From Taiwanofungus camphoratus (lineage: Eukaryota > Basidiomycota > Agaricomycetes > Polyporales > Taiwanofungaceae), in assembly GCA_003999685.1 (NCBI GenBank), contig CP021230.1, positions 496,001 to 560,000 of the forward strand: a stretch of DNA of 64,000 nucleotides. The letters are read 5' to 3'. Below are positions 33,308 to 44,637 of the stretch, in pieces. Position 1 is the stretch's first letter. Each line of letters begins with the position of its first letter. The notes beneath the pieces were generated by a model. That model did not search any database, was not told where the DNA came from, and worked only from the letters and a program-made list of their open reading frames with translations. A program made the translations under genes and the position numbers.

Positions 33308-36300
33308 ATGTCTCAGAACCTCACTCAGCTCGTAGATGAAGATGCCTCGCAGCGGTCGCTGGCGCCCGCAGCGGTTGGCACCCAGGTTGCGCTCATGAGC
33401 GTGGTATCGGTAAGTCAGAGCAGAAGTGCTTTGCGGTCTGAGCTGAAGACAGATCCTAACAGGTTGCTACCATATTGGTCTTTAATATATTGCGTCCTAG
33501 GAACAAGGTGTGTTCGCCGAGACCGGGTAAATATCAGCTGTTTGATGTTTTACAGATCGTCTACGAGCCAAAGGTCAAATACCATGTTGGCGATAAGAAG
33601 CCGCCGCGGACGTCGGACTCTCTTCTGGGATGGCTGCCGCCTCTTGTGCATACGAAGGAGCCGGAGCTGGTAAACAAGATCGGGCTGGACGCCGCGCTGT
33701 TCCTCCGGTTTCTGCGCATGTCACGTCTGCTGTTCACATGCGTCGCGTTCTTTGCGTGTGCAACGTTGATCCCCGTCGACATCACGTACAATCTCAAGCA
33801 CGTGGACTCGAGTGGGCGCGACGTTCTGTCGATGATGACTATCCGGAATGTGTCAGGGAACCTGTTGTTTGTGCACGTCGCAGTAACATATGTGATCAGC
33901 GGGCTGGTAATGGGGTTCATATGGCTGAACTGGAAGGAAGTCGTACGGCTGCGGCGGGAATGGTTCCGGTCACCAGAGTACATAGAGTCGTTCTACGCTC
34001 GGACGCTGATGGTGAACCAGGTGCCGAAGAAGATGCAGTCGGACGAAGGCATTCGGGCCATATTCCAGTCTGTCCAAGTGCCGTATCCTACCACGTCTGT
34101 TCATATCGGGCGCAAGGTGGCCAAGCTGCCGGAGCTGATTGAGTATCACAATACGACGGTGAGGGAGTTGGAGCAGGTGCTGGTGACCTACTTGAAGGGC
34201 GGGAAGATCGGAAAGCGGAGGCCTCAGGTAAGAATTGGCGGGTACGGATGCTGCGGAGGTGAGAAGAGGGATGCTATAGATTGGTACACGTACGTTGTTC
34301 TTAATCTTCGCATATGTTTTCCTTATGTCATCCTACGTCCACGTTGGTGCAGAGCCAAGCTGCAACGATCAGAGGCAGCCGTGGAACAGTATCGAGAACA
34401 GATTGACCTGCGTCAGCCTGAGGTGTATGGTTTTGCATCCATGGCTGCCGTCCCATACGCGCATATCGTGGCGAACATGCTGAGGGACAAGCATCCGAAA
34501 GGCACCACTATCGCACTCGCTCCCAACCCAAAGGACATTGTGAGTACCAAGGCGGTCATCAGTATTCGGCTCCTGTTTTCTGTGACAGCTGTCTCACGGA
34601 TCGGAACTGCAGGTCTGGTCGAACCTCAGTAAAACGAAAGCAGAGATCGCACGGAATCAGACGATAGGATGGGCTTTCCTTCTCCTGGTGTGCTTTTTGA
34701 ATACCATACCACTCTTCATCATCTCAATCCTTGCGAACTTGGCTTCCGTACGTGATCCCAATCACTATCTCCAAAAATAATCATTGAGCTCCCGTAATGC
34801 GGGCTTCCCGCAGCTTACTGCCTATGTCCCCTTCCTGCAGTCGTGGTCAAACGCGTCGCCCGCCACCTTTACGATCATTTCCGGTGTCCTCCCTCCGGCT
34901 GTATCCGCCCTATTTTCATATGCGCTTCCCATCATCATGCGTTGGCTCACAAAATATCAAGGCGCATATACACATTCGCGACTGGATCGAGCCGTCACGG
35001 CGCGCTACTTTGCGTTCTTGGTCATTTCCCAGTTGATCATCTTCACCCTGATTGGCGTCATATTCAGTGAGTGTTCATCGCGTTTCAATTGCGGGTGTTC
35101 TTGTTCGCTCATTCTGTGCTCTGCCTAGACTCAGTGAGTGTGATCGCTGAACAAATAGGCGAGCACAAGAATATCAAGACGATCCTCAAAAATCTTGAAA
35201 GTAGGTGTTTCGCATTTGACGACGGGCACTGTTTTGAGCTTGACTTCTCCGTTAGAATTGCCTGATCAGATCAATTCAACATACATTGACCAGTCATCGT
35301 ATTGGTTGACATACTTTCCGTGCGTCCTACGCCTTGAAGGGATGGATGTGCCAAAGCCGAATTACTTTTTGTCAGGCTCCGCGGGTTCCTTGTATTGTTT
35401 GACCTTGCACAGATCATCAATCTGGTGTATATATACTTCAAAACTCAGTAAATATCGCTTCTGGTCCGATCTACGTCGGTGAAGCTGTGTGTGCTGACCG
35501 CTTTACACAGCCTATTTGGCCGCACTCCGCGTGATATTCGGGAGTGGACTCAGCCACCAGAGTTTCAATATTCGATTTACTAGTGAGCCAACACATACTT
35601 ATCTGGTTCAGTTCCGGCCATACTGAGTCATTATCTCTTCCAGCGCTAATCTGGTATGATCTTCGATAGGTTTGTTTTCCTGTCTACAAGCTCATCACTT
35701 CTCATGAATAGCTCTTCATGGGCACGGTGGGGTTGTTCTTTGCGCCGCTTGCACCTCTTGTTGCCCTCGCTGCCGCCGCAGTGTTCTGGCTGAGCTCGTG
35801 GGTATACAAGTATCAGCTTATGTTTGTCTATGTATCAAGAGTAGAAACCGGCGGGGTGAGTCTTGCCATCTCACTTCGCTTCTGCAAGTCATCATTTATC
35901 AGTGCTCCGTAGCGCATGTGGAATGTGGTCATCAACCGGATGCTTGTCTCGGTGATCCTTATGCAATTATTGATGGTTTTGAGTACGTCTCAATATTGCA
36001 TCACTGTGCACTCTTCACCGTCCATTTGGGTGTATTCATATATTTCCACGTGTAGCTATTGGTCTACAGTATACATTCAAGTCACTGTACTGGCTCTCTA
36101 CGATTCCGCCGATACTCTTCATCGTTGCGTTCAAATTCTACTTGAACCGCAAGTTCCTTCGTGCCTTCCAATTCTATATCCCAACTGATGAAGAGCTACG
36201 CGAGGCGCATGTACACTCGAAGCGCGCTGATACGGTCGGAAATAAGCTCGAGAAGCGGTTTGGCCACCCAGCGCTACATGCCGAATTGTTCACGCCCATG

Positions 36301-37017
36301 GTGCACGCGAGCATGACACACCTTCTGTCGGAGGTATACAGTGGCAAGATTGGCGACGTCAAGACGAAGTTGGATGACCTCGGCGGAAACAAAGTAGATG
36401 CGCGCGTCGTGGCTGGCGGTATCAAGATTGCTGGTATTGATCAGGTGGGTGACGAGGTATTGTTGAGCAGTTCAGTCGCATTGAATATAATATACTTTTT
36501 ATATAGCGCGATTTGGAGTATGACCCTGCTCTTTATCAACGCGATCGCGGGGAACTTGACTGGGACCAACGTTCAATGTCGTCAACGAACTATCTTGGTA
36601 GTGACAACTACGTTGGCGGTCGTGCATCACCCGCGCCCTCGAAGTTTGCAGGATATGATCAATATCTCGCCAATGGCCCTCAGGCGGAGATTGAGATGAC
36701 GCGGTTGGACTACGACCAACAACCTTTGCTGACTGCCCAGGTAAGCAATGCGCGACCGAAATGTTTCCAACGAAGGACTTGACCTCAAATACGTCTGATA
36801 TCAGCAGGCGCCTGGCTACTACGAACCTCAGGCAATGGCGAGCATGAGCACGACAAGCTTGTCTTCTTATGGGTATGCCGCACCGCCGATAAGCCAGGCT
36901 CCTCCAATGCCTCCAATGCCCACGGCATACGGAAGCCAGCAGAACCTAGTCGATGCATATAGAGAAGCGCCTGTACATCGGCCATATCCACCCAGTCGGG
37001 AAGCGTCATGGCGCTGA
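33308..37017 (+). CDS. OSCA/CSC1-like (DUF221) calcium-permeable mechanosensitive channel
   Basis: Predicted plasma-membrane or ER cation channel. Sixteen exons (33308-33409, 33463-33507, 33556-34289, 34353-34539, 34613-34747, 34814-35066, 35129-35200, 35256-35319, 35376-35447, 35511-35582, 35644-35653, 35712-35855, 35913-35982, 36056-36444, 36507-36740, 36805-37017) sum to 931 residues in frame. N-terminal region: NILRPRNK, YEPKVKYHVGDKKPP, LGWLPPL, then helices and the cytosolic loop (FYARTLMVNQVPKKMQSDEG). The DUF221 core has NPKDIVWSNLSKTKAEI, GWAFLLLVCFLNTIPLFIIS, LPPAVSALFSYALPIIMRWL and LFGRTPRDIREWTQPPEF. The C-tail is Pro/Gln-rich. Exon 11 is only 10 nt; without it the frame meets a stop. 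Divergent from the IMPACT-family gene across about 0.95 kb. Confidence 0.9.
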
Positions 37018-37579
37018 GGTGCGTTACGCGCGTGGGGTCATGACCCCCGCTGTATCTATATTTGCATCGCGTTTAGCGTTCGCTGTAACATTCCCTCGTA
37101 GCTCGCTCGGGTTGATCTTTATTGGCATTCGTGTTCATGTACATTTACTCCGTGCTCATATTCACACTTGACGGGCTATTGGTGGCGATGAAATGGGGTA
37201 TCCCGATGTACATGAGAACGGACTTGGGACATTGATAGACATTAGTATGAGTACGTGCGATCCAAAGATAATTTCCGGACTAGCGTATAATCAATTGTAT
37301 GCGCTTTCACTTGCTATATACATGAGACAATTGACCACGGATGAGGGTCACATAAACATAAATGTGTAGATCGATTTGGAAGGCTCACAAGTCCGTTCAA
37401 ATGTTGGCTCCTAGGCCAATCAGATTGGAGTATGCAAGTTCGGTAACCCTCATATATTTCTTAGGGAACGACTCCCCTGTAAATATTGAAGTCTCAACTC
37501 TTACCCAAGGGGTTTGCAGAAATCAGCTTTAGGACCCGAGGTCAGAAATCCCGGTTAAATACTCACCCTCCCCCGTGGG
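37018..37579. other. 3' region of the channel gene
   Basis: Untranslated and intergenic sequence between the channel stop and the hAT-like element. No gene or repeat was recognised. Confidence 0.5.
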
Positions 37580-38321
37580 TAGTGTTGCCGTGAGTCGAGT
37601 CGAGTTCGCAAACTCGCCACAACTCGGTTTTACGAGTAGTGTTGCGGTCGAGTAACTCCCACGCCATATCTCGCGGAGGCGGATGCCCATTTACTATCAC
37701 ATTAGACTCTACATGTACCTACGTTGTATGGAGTATAAACCCGGTGAATAAAATAAAATAAAAAAGAGTCGAGTAACTCGTTGGTGTTTTTGATAACATA
37801 AGCATGATCTCACGCAGTGATTGGCCAGTTTGCTGTTTCAGCTGCCTCTTACATAAGCATCATCAATTCAGACTTTACACGTGAGCTGGGACATAGAAGG
37901 GGTGCTTGGATTCTATTGGCTGCCTGCACGGCCCGGTTTCACCCTGACTCGCGAGTCAACTCGCAACTCGCCTCGAAGAAACTCGGATTTTCGAGTTTTG
38001 TCAAGTTTATGACTCGACTCAACTCGAACCCGACTCGTCGTAGCACTAGAGTCGAGTGGCGAGTTGAATGGCTCGGCACGTGCGGCAAAGGTCCATACAA
38101 ACTAAACAAAGCTCAGTCATGTGCTTTTTCGGTCATATACTGCTTTGGTCTCGTGCTCGTGGGAGACAGCTCGTGGCAAAAAATCACGAGGCACACAATT
38201 TCAGCCAATAGACAGCGTGGGTAAGACTTACATCATCAGCTCGGTCAACTCGACCTCACTTGCGAGTCGAGTTTTCGGGCGAGTTCAACTCGCGAGTTGA
38301 CTCGAACTCGCGGCAACACTA
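37580..38321. mobile_element. 742-bp non-autonomous hAT-like element
   Basis: Ends are TAGTGTTGCCG(T/C)GAGT in inverted orientation, matching the hAT-type TAGNGNTG terminal pattern. The flanking 8-mers are CCCGTGGG (37572-37579) and CCCGTAGG (38322-38329), seven of eight identical, as expected for an ageing 8-bp target-site duplication. Both subterminal zones are crowded with ACTCG/CGAGT motifs (for example GAGTCGAGTCGAGTT), the likely transposase-binding repeats. An internal TAGTGTTGCGGTCGAGT near 37636 may be a nested end. No transposase is encoded. Confidence 0.85.
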
Positions 38322-38346
38322 CCCGTAGGAGTTTACACGCACCATA

Positions 38347-38366
38347 TATGGAAGGCGCCTTCCATA
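38347..38366. repeat. Perfect 20-bp palindrome
   Basis: TATGGAAGGCGCCTTCCATA is its own reverse complement, with NarI/KasI-type GGCGCC at the centre. It lies 25 bp outside the right end of the hAT-like element and about 350 bp upstream of FSH1. It could be a dimeric factor site for FSH1, a transposon footprint, or chance. Confidence 0.6.
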
Positions 38367-38711
38367 ATTGGATGTATAGTTTTTTTGTTGAAAATGTAAG
38401 CACATGGCCATGATCTATAGCCACAAAATGACACTGCTCCATACAGTCGTTGTGGAGCTAAAAATTGAACGGAAGAAATCTTCAAATACTGGTAATTTGA
38501 TAGTACTTACTTTATGACTCTGCTGTCACGTGTGCGGTAACGGAGCACACGGGAAGTTTGGTTAGTCCTCCGAGTCATCGTCAGGCTCAAAGCTTGGAAT
38601 TTTGGTTTTTCTGCATCACTAAGCCGATTTTTGAGTTATAAACTCGAGTGCCGCATGGACTTAGGACGTCCATCCTAGCACGAACCACATATTGTTTTAT
38701 AGGTCTTCGAG

Positions 38712-40072
38712 ATGGCAGCGACTAGTAGTCGTAAGGTCCTCATGTTACACGGGCAAGTCAGTATGGATCAGCTGCTCTAGTCGATGTTCTGAAGATGTTT
38801 CATATCACAGGTATGCTCAGAGCGCAACAATCTTCACTAAGCGGGTGCATATTAGATTCCCATTTGACCTGCATAACAAGCTGATTTCTCTTCTTAGATG
38901 GGAGCTGTCCGTAAAGCGTGCAAAGACATTGATTTTGGTAGGGAAAGCTGCTGCTCTGCGTGATCGATACATACAGTTAACGCATACTCCCACTTTTTTT
39001 TTACAAGTATTCCTTGACGCCCCTCATGTGCTAACACCAGTTGATCTTGCCGAATTGAATGCGTCATCCAGCAACTCTTCACTTGAGGATCTGGGCGCGG
39101 CAGAAGCAACTGAGGAGAAAGATCCTGCCTTGGCTCCCCGCGGTTGGTGGAAAGTTGACGCCACGCGTACACAAACCCATGGATTAGAGGATTCCTTGGC
39201 CCTCCTCCGAGATGTCCTTGCCAAGGATCATTATGATGTTTGTTGGTCTGGAATTGCTCACAGCTGTCCTTCTATTAACTACCTGTGGCACTGTGATTAC
39301 TAGGGCGTTTTCGGATTCAGGTTTGCTTCCCCTTTGAAGAGCATATCATCTCGCAGTCTGACGACATTGATATCACCTGTCCGTATGTAGTCAAGGTGCT
39401 TCAATGGCCGCTATCCTCGCTGCTCTGGTGTGTCCGTTCATCTCGGAAGCATCCGACTGAATATGTACATTGAGTCCTGTTGCTCAGCTTGAAAGGCCAG
39501 AGGTTCATCCGCCCTTCTTGATCGATGGCAAGCCCCCACATCCACCGTTGTACGTATTATAGGTTCTGTCCTGTTCCTCAAGAAGGGAGACCATGCCCCC
39601 TACCCTGCGATGGACAGTATGTTCTGACTTTCTGTGTCAGACAATTCTGCGTTGCTGTAGCAGGATTCCGCCCTCCCAGTCCACTTTGTAATGCCATCCT
39701 GCTGCCGTCATATTCCACGCCAACCCTTCATGTCCTGGGAAAGACAGACGTGATTGTCGTTGAAGAACGAGCAAAGACACTGGTAGAGGTATCAAGCAAT
39801 AAGCGTCTGGAGTACCACGATGGCGGTGCGTGCGAGCGATGCCATTAGCTAAACCCATGTGGATTTGACGTTCTGACAATCTGAACCGCATGCGCCATTT
39901 TTGTACAGGGCACTTCGTACCGTCCAAGGCGAACTGGCGCAACTTCTTCCGCAGCTACCTCCGCGATCCGCTTGGGAATGTTCCTTCTCCGGGACCTGTT
40001 ACTGCTTCGCAGACACCGTCTGGCACTTCCACGCCAACCGCCACCGATTCACCTGCCCTGCGGGACCTTTGA
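38712..40072 (+). CDS. FSH1-family serine hydrolase
   Basis: Alpha/beta hydrolase of the fungal FSH1 (DUF341) family; the natural substrate is unknown. Spliced product: MAATSSRKVLMLHGYAQSAT, IFTKRMGAVRKACKDIDFVF, LDAPHVLTPVDLAEL, a Ser/Glu linker, GWWKVD, then GVFGFSQGASMAAILAAL with the nucleophile Ser in G-F-S-Q-G. Next comes VAGFRPPSPL, then STPTLHVLGKTDVIVVEERA (acidic residue) and GGHFVPSKANWRNFF with the catalytic His. The C-terminal tail is Ser/Thr/Pro-rich. Intron 1 has a GC donor (GG|GCAAGT) instead of GT; the G-Y-A-Q motif is only restored with it. About eight exons. The gene ends 730 bp before the transportin gene on the same strand. Confidence 0.87.
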
Positions 40073-40801
40073 GGGATACACTATGTAATTTGGGGCTAGA
40101 TACGACTCATTGAGACCGCAGATCCACGTGCTCATGTGCCCTAGCCCTATCATGATAGAAGCGTTTTAGTTTCTTGCTCTCGGCCCCCAATCAGAACTGC
40201 ATCGGACAGCTTCTGTATACGCCGAGCACTCTCACAGCTACGTAAATTATCGATTTCATATCCGTCGTAGCTGGTGATGGTAGCCGGAAGAGGAACAATG
40301 CCATGTCGACTCGGGCGGGGAATACTCCAGAGCGTCATGCTTTAGATACTTCTTATCTTCTTTTTCTCCAACACCTTGACAGAAAGTCTCGAAGTCAAAA
40401 CTGTCACCGTTCAGATTTAGAGTTAGCTATGAAGGGGTTTCGGTGTCCGAATGGGATGCGAGCTTGCTGTTAATGGTCTCTCACAGGAAGCCAAACACGG
40501 AGAAAGTAATTGGCTGAGGTCCACAATGCCTACACTTGAAACTTTTCTTTCTCTCGACTTTGTTTCGTCTTTCAAGGGAAGAGAATCTGATTGATTTTGT
40601 TGACTCGTGGGAGGTGGCAGCCAGACGTATGTGCCAAAACAGGCAATCGAAGGAATTGTCGCAGATGAAATCTTACCTCAGCCACTTGGGTAAACAAACA
40701 GAGCCCCAGAGGGCCGACCTCCAAGCTAAAGCGAACCTTGATCTGCTTTTACGCGTTCGCTGACATTCTCTGCGTTTTGAACGCGTCCTCTTCCCGCCGT
40801 C

Positions 40802-43800
40802 ATGTCTTCCTGGACTCCCCAACCAGCAGGATTGCAAGAAATTCTGCAAACAATCCATGACTCGACAGACACCCAGAACTCTCAGGTCCAGCGCAACATT
40901 ACCCATGTGCGTGCTAATTACTCAGAGTTCATCGAGTCTTGATATTCATTAATGTCCTCGATCACAGAAATTGAACCAATTCACCCGCGCCCCAGACTAC
41001 ATTGCATATCTGGCCTACATCCTTGCCTCGATGCCACAGGAAGAAGACCGCATCCGCACAATAGCTGGGTATCTTCTCAAGAATAATGCTCGTCTTATCC
41101 TGCGCGCTTTACCGGAGGTCATTTCATTCGTGAAGACCTCCGTGCTCCAGGCTTTCAATGATCGCTCAATCATGATTCGTAATGCGGCGGGACAAGATAT
41201 CGTCGCCTTTCTGGGCATCCTCGAGCCAAAGAATTGGCCGGAATGCCTGCAGCAACTTGTACACAACCTTGATTTAACGGATCTGGACCAACAGGAGGTG
41301 AGCTCTTTTTTCCCGGTCGTTTAGAGGTGGTAGCATGGTCGGCATCGTTAAGATGCCTTTTGCGAGCCCCGAAAGTTTGTGGCTAGACCGTCGGGGGATG
41401 ATAGAATGCACCACCCATCCTTCAACAAATATGAATTCGCACTATATCATGGGCATCAGACCTCAGCTATTGGGTTTGCAGCAGCAGGCGCTTGATTATC
41501 TGTGGCATCATGGGTCTCTCGAAAGCTACCGCCCTGTAACATCATCTCACCTGGCTTTTTGTATATTGTAGGCTGCATTCAATGTCCTCGAAAAAGCTTG
41601 CGAAGATTATCCCCGAAAGCTGGATGTTGAAATCAATGGCACTTGGCCCCTCGAATATATGATCCCGAAATTCTTAGTGCTCTCGGAGCACCCGTCATCA
41701 AAAATGCGGTCACACGCTATTGCTTGCTTGTCCTATTTTGTTCCAATCAACTGCCAGTCGCTCTTCGCGCACATCGATACCTTCATCGCGTGCCTCTTTA
41801 AGCGCGCCTCAGATGATGACCCGTCGGTGCGGCGCCACGTCTGCCAGGCGCTCGTCCTGCTCCTTGCGTCGCGACCGGAGAAGCTGATGCCTGAGATGGC
41901 GAATGTTGCGGAGTACATGCTGTACTCAACGAAGGACAAGAATGAGAATGTTGCACTTGAGGCGTGCGAGTTCTGGCTTACGTTCGCAGAGGACCCGGAC
42001 CTTTCACCGTACCTGCACCCGCTTCTGGGAAAGGTTGGACCAGTCCTGCTGGACTGCATGATGTACGGCGAGGACGACCTGCTATGGCTTGAGGGTGACG
42101 CAGAGGATGCGGCGATCCCGGATAAGGACACCGATATCAAACCGCGACACTATGGGGGAAAGTCACATGGGTTCGAGCGCGAGGCCGCAAACGGACCGGA
42201 TGCTCCTGCGAAGCCGCGTCTCGGAGCTTATGGCGAAGAGCTCGAGGAGGATGACGATGAAGGTTTTGACGACATGGACGATGATGAGTTTGCGGACGAG
42301 ATGACGACGGAGTGGAACCTGCGAAAATGTGCGGCTGCCGCGTTGGACGTGCTTGCCGTGCGGTTTGGCGCGGATCTCTTAAATGTACTGCTGGAGCCTT
42401 TGAAGACGAAACTCTGGAGCCAAGACTGGCTGCAGAGGGAGAGCGGCATCTTGGCTTTGGGAGCTATGGCAGAAGGTGATTTGCTATGGAATAACTTAAG
42501 CCTTACTGCTTATCTGTCTCACACAGGTTGCATTGATGCGGTTGAACCCCATTTACCCACCCTTGTGCCATATTTGATCAACATGCTAAATGACCCTAAG
42601 GTGCGGCGACCCTCAGTCGAACTCGAACTTTTCTGAGCTGGCCTTTTTTTAGCCTCTGGTGCGATCTATTACATGCTGGACATTGGGTCGATATGCAAGC
42701 TGGTGCACTCAGCCTGTCTCAGAAGAGCACAGGAACCAATTCTTCGTGCCTACTTTAGAAGGAGTGAGTCATCCACGATTTTTTCAAAGTTTGTCCCTTT
42801 ACTGAGCACTGCACCTTCAGCTCCTCAGGATGGTATTGGATAACAACAAACGTGTGCAAGAAGCGGGTTGCAGTGCCTTTGCCACTCTAGAGGAAGACGC
42901 AGGTCCTGAGCTTGCTCCATACCTTGAGCCTGTTCTCCGTAATTTGGTCTTCGCCTTCGACAAGTACCAACATAAGAATATGCTGATTTTGTATGATGCC
43001 GTCGGAACTCTTGCAGATGCTGTTGGTTCTGCATTGCAAAATTCTACTTATGTAGACATCTTGATGCCTCCACTTCTCAAGCGGTGGGGCAAGCTCAGAG
43101 ATGATGATGATGATTTGGTACCTTTGTTGGAGGTGCGTATCTCTGCTTATCTCTGCTTGTGATCTTCAATTTAATTTGCGAAAATAATCCCTTGCGTAGT
43201 GTCTTGCTTCGGTAACTATTGCGATGGGCCCCGCATTCGTACCTTACGCTGGTCCCATATTTGAGCGATGTGCCAACATTGTTCATTCGTCACTCTTGCA
43301 ATACCAAGCTTATCAGCAAAATCCCGAAATGGACGAGCCTGACCGGTCCTTCCTTGTTGTTGCCCTCGACTTACTTTCAGGCCTGACGCAAGGTCTCGGA
43401 ATGGCATTGGAGCCATCGATCTCACGCAGTCAACCGAATCTTCTTTCCCTCCTAACGGTATGCCTCAAACATCCACAAGCGCCGGTGCGGCAGTCCGCGT
43501 ACGCGCTTGTGGGTGATATGGCCATGAACTGCTTCCCGCTCCTGCGACCCCACATGCCGGCGATCATGCAAGAGCTAATCGCGCAATTGGACCCCGAACC
43601 GAAGTTTGAGTTCGTCAGCGCATGCAACAATGCAGCATGGTCAGTAGGCGAGGTTGCGCTTCGCTACGGGCGAGGTAAGAAAGACGTTATCTGCATGACC
43701 CTAATTCGTACTGACTGTGTCGTCAGATGATCCTGAGTTCCAGCAATGGGTCCATCTATTGATTTCTCGACTGATCCCGATTCTTCTTCACCCCAAGGCG

Positions 43801-44232
43801 CCTCGTAGCCTACACGAAAATGCAGCGGTCTCAATAGGGCGTATCGGGTTGATGCATCCCTCAATGGTTGCACCTCTTTTACCGGAGTTTGCCCAAGCAT
43901 GGTGCCAGGCGCTATACGAAATCAGAGATAACGAGGAGAAAGATTCCGCTTTCCGAGGGCTGTGCACACTTGTGCAGACGAATCCAGCAGGCATTGCGAA
44001 GGTGAGCGCCTGTACTGAATCGCGAATGTATGGTTGTACTGACAGTGAGCAGAGCCTCCTCTGGTTTTGCAATGCCATAGTCCGATGGAATGCGCCATCA
44101 CCAGAGCTGAACGCCATGTTCCAGCAATTACTGAATGGGTTCAAGCAGCATGATGCGGCTGGATGGGCAGCTCAGGTAGCAACCTTCCCACCAGTAATTC
44201 AGGAGCGATTAGCTGCGCGGTATGGTGTATAG
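40802..44232 (+). CDS. KAP104: Transportin / importin beta-2 (Kap104-like)
   Basis: Nuclear import receptor for PY-NLS cargo such as hnRNP proteins; shuttles through the nuclear pore and releases cargo on Ran-GTP. Nine exons (40802-40906, 40968-41297, 41572-42475, 42527-42600, 42653-42763, 42821-43132, 43200-43674, 43727-44001, 44053-44232) give 921 residues, the normal family length. HEAT repeats run throughout, with [51 protein letters not shown] and [18 protein letters not shown]. The acidic H8-type loop is present ([20 protein letters not shown]) and precedes [16 protein letters not shown]. The C-terminus ends [10 protein letters not shown]. Intron 2 is 274 nt, the longest in the gene. 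Intact. Confidence 0.95.
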
Positions 44233-44637
44233 AGTAGAGGGTCACAAGTCTCGCTGGTGCTTCCCTTGAAATGGTTCATATATACACACGTACAGTTCAT
44301 TGATTCAAACTCCTCGCTATCCCCTTGTCTCCTTTCGAGCTGTCCTCTATCTCTTGCATCTGGATCTTTACGTAGCTGTAGTCATTCATCCGCCTCATCT
44401 TTGTTTTGATTCCTGCCATACACTCATCTCATGTTCTACCACCAATACCATGACGACCGTACGAATCCCCAGACTGTAGAATTATATACAATGGGACCTG
44501 AATCCATCCGAGGGTGATCGCCCACCGAATGTGGCAAGTTTTTGTGTAAAGCCATTAGCGATTATACAGTAGTACATTACATCAGAGCTTGTGATGAAGA
44601 AGTAGAGAAAAGATACGACAGATCCCACATGACCCCG

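Noticed and set aside
37817-38224. 135-codon open frame inside the hAT-like element
   Set aside because: It follows the ACTCG repeat region and has no transposase motif. The element is non-autonomous.
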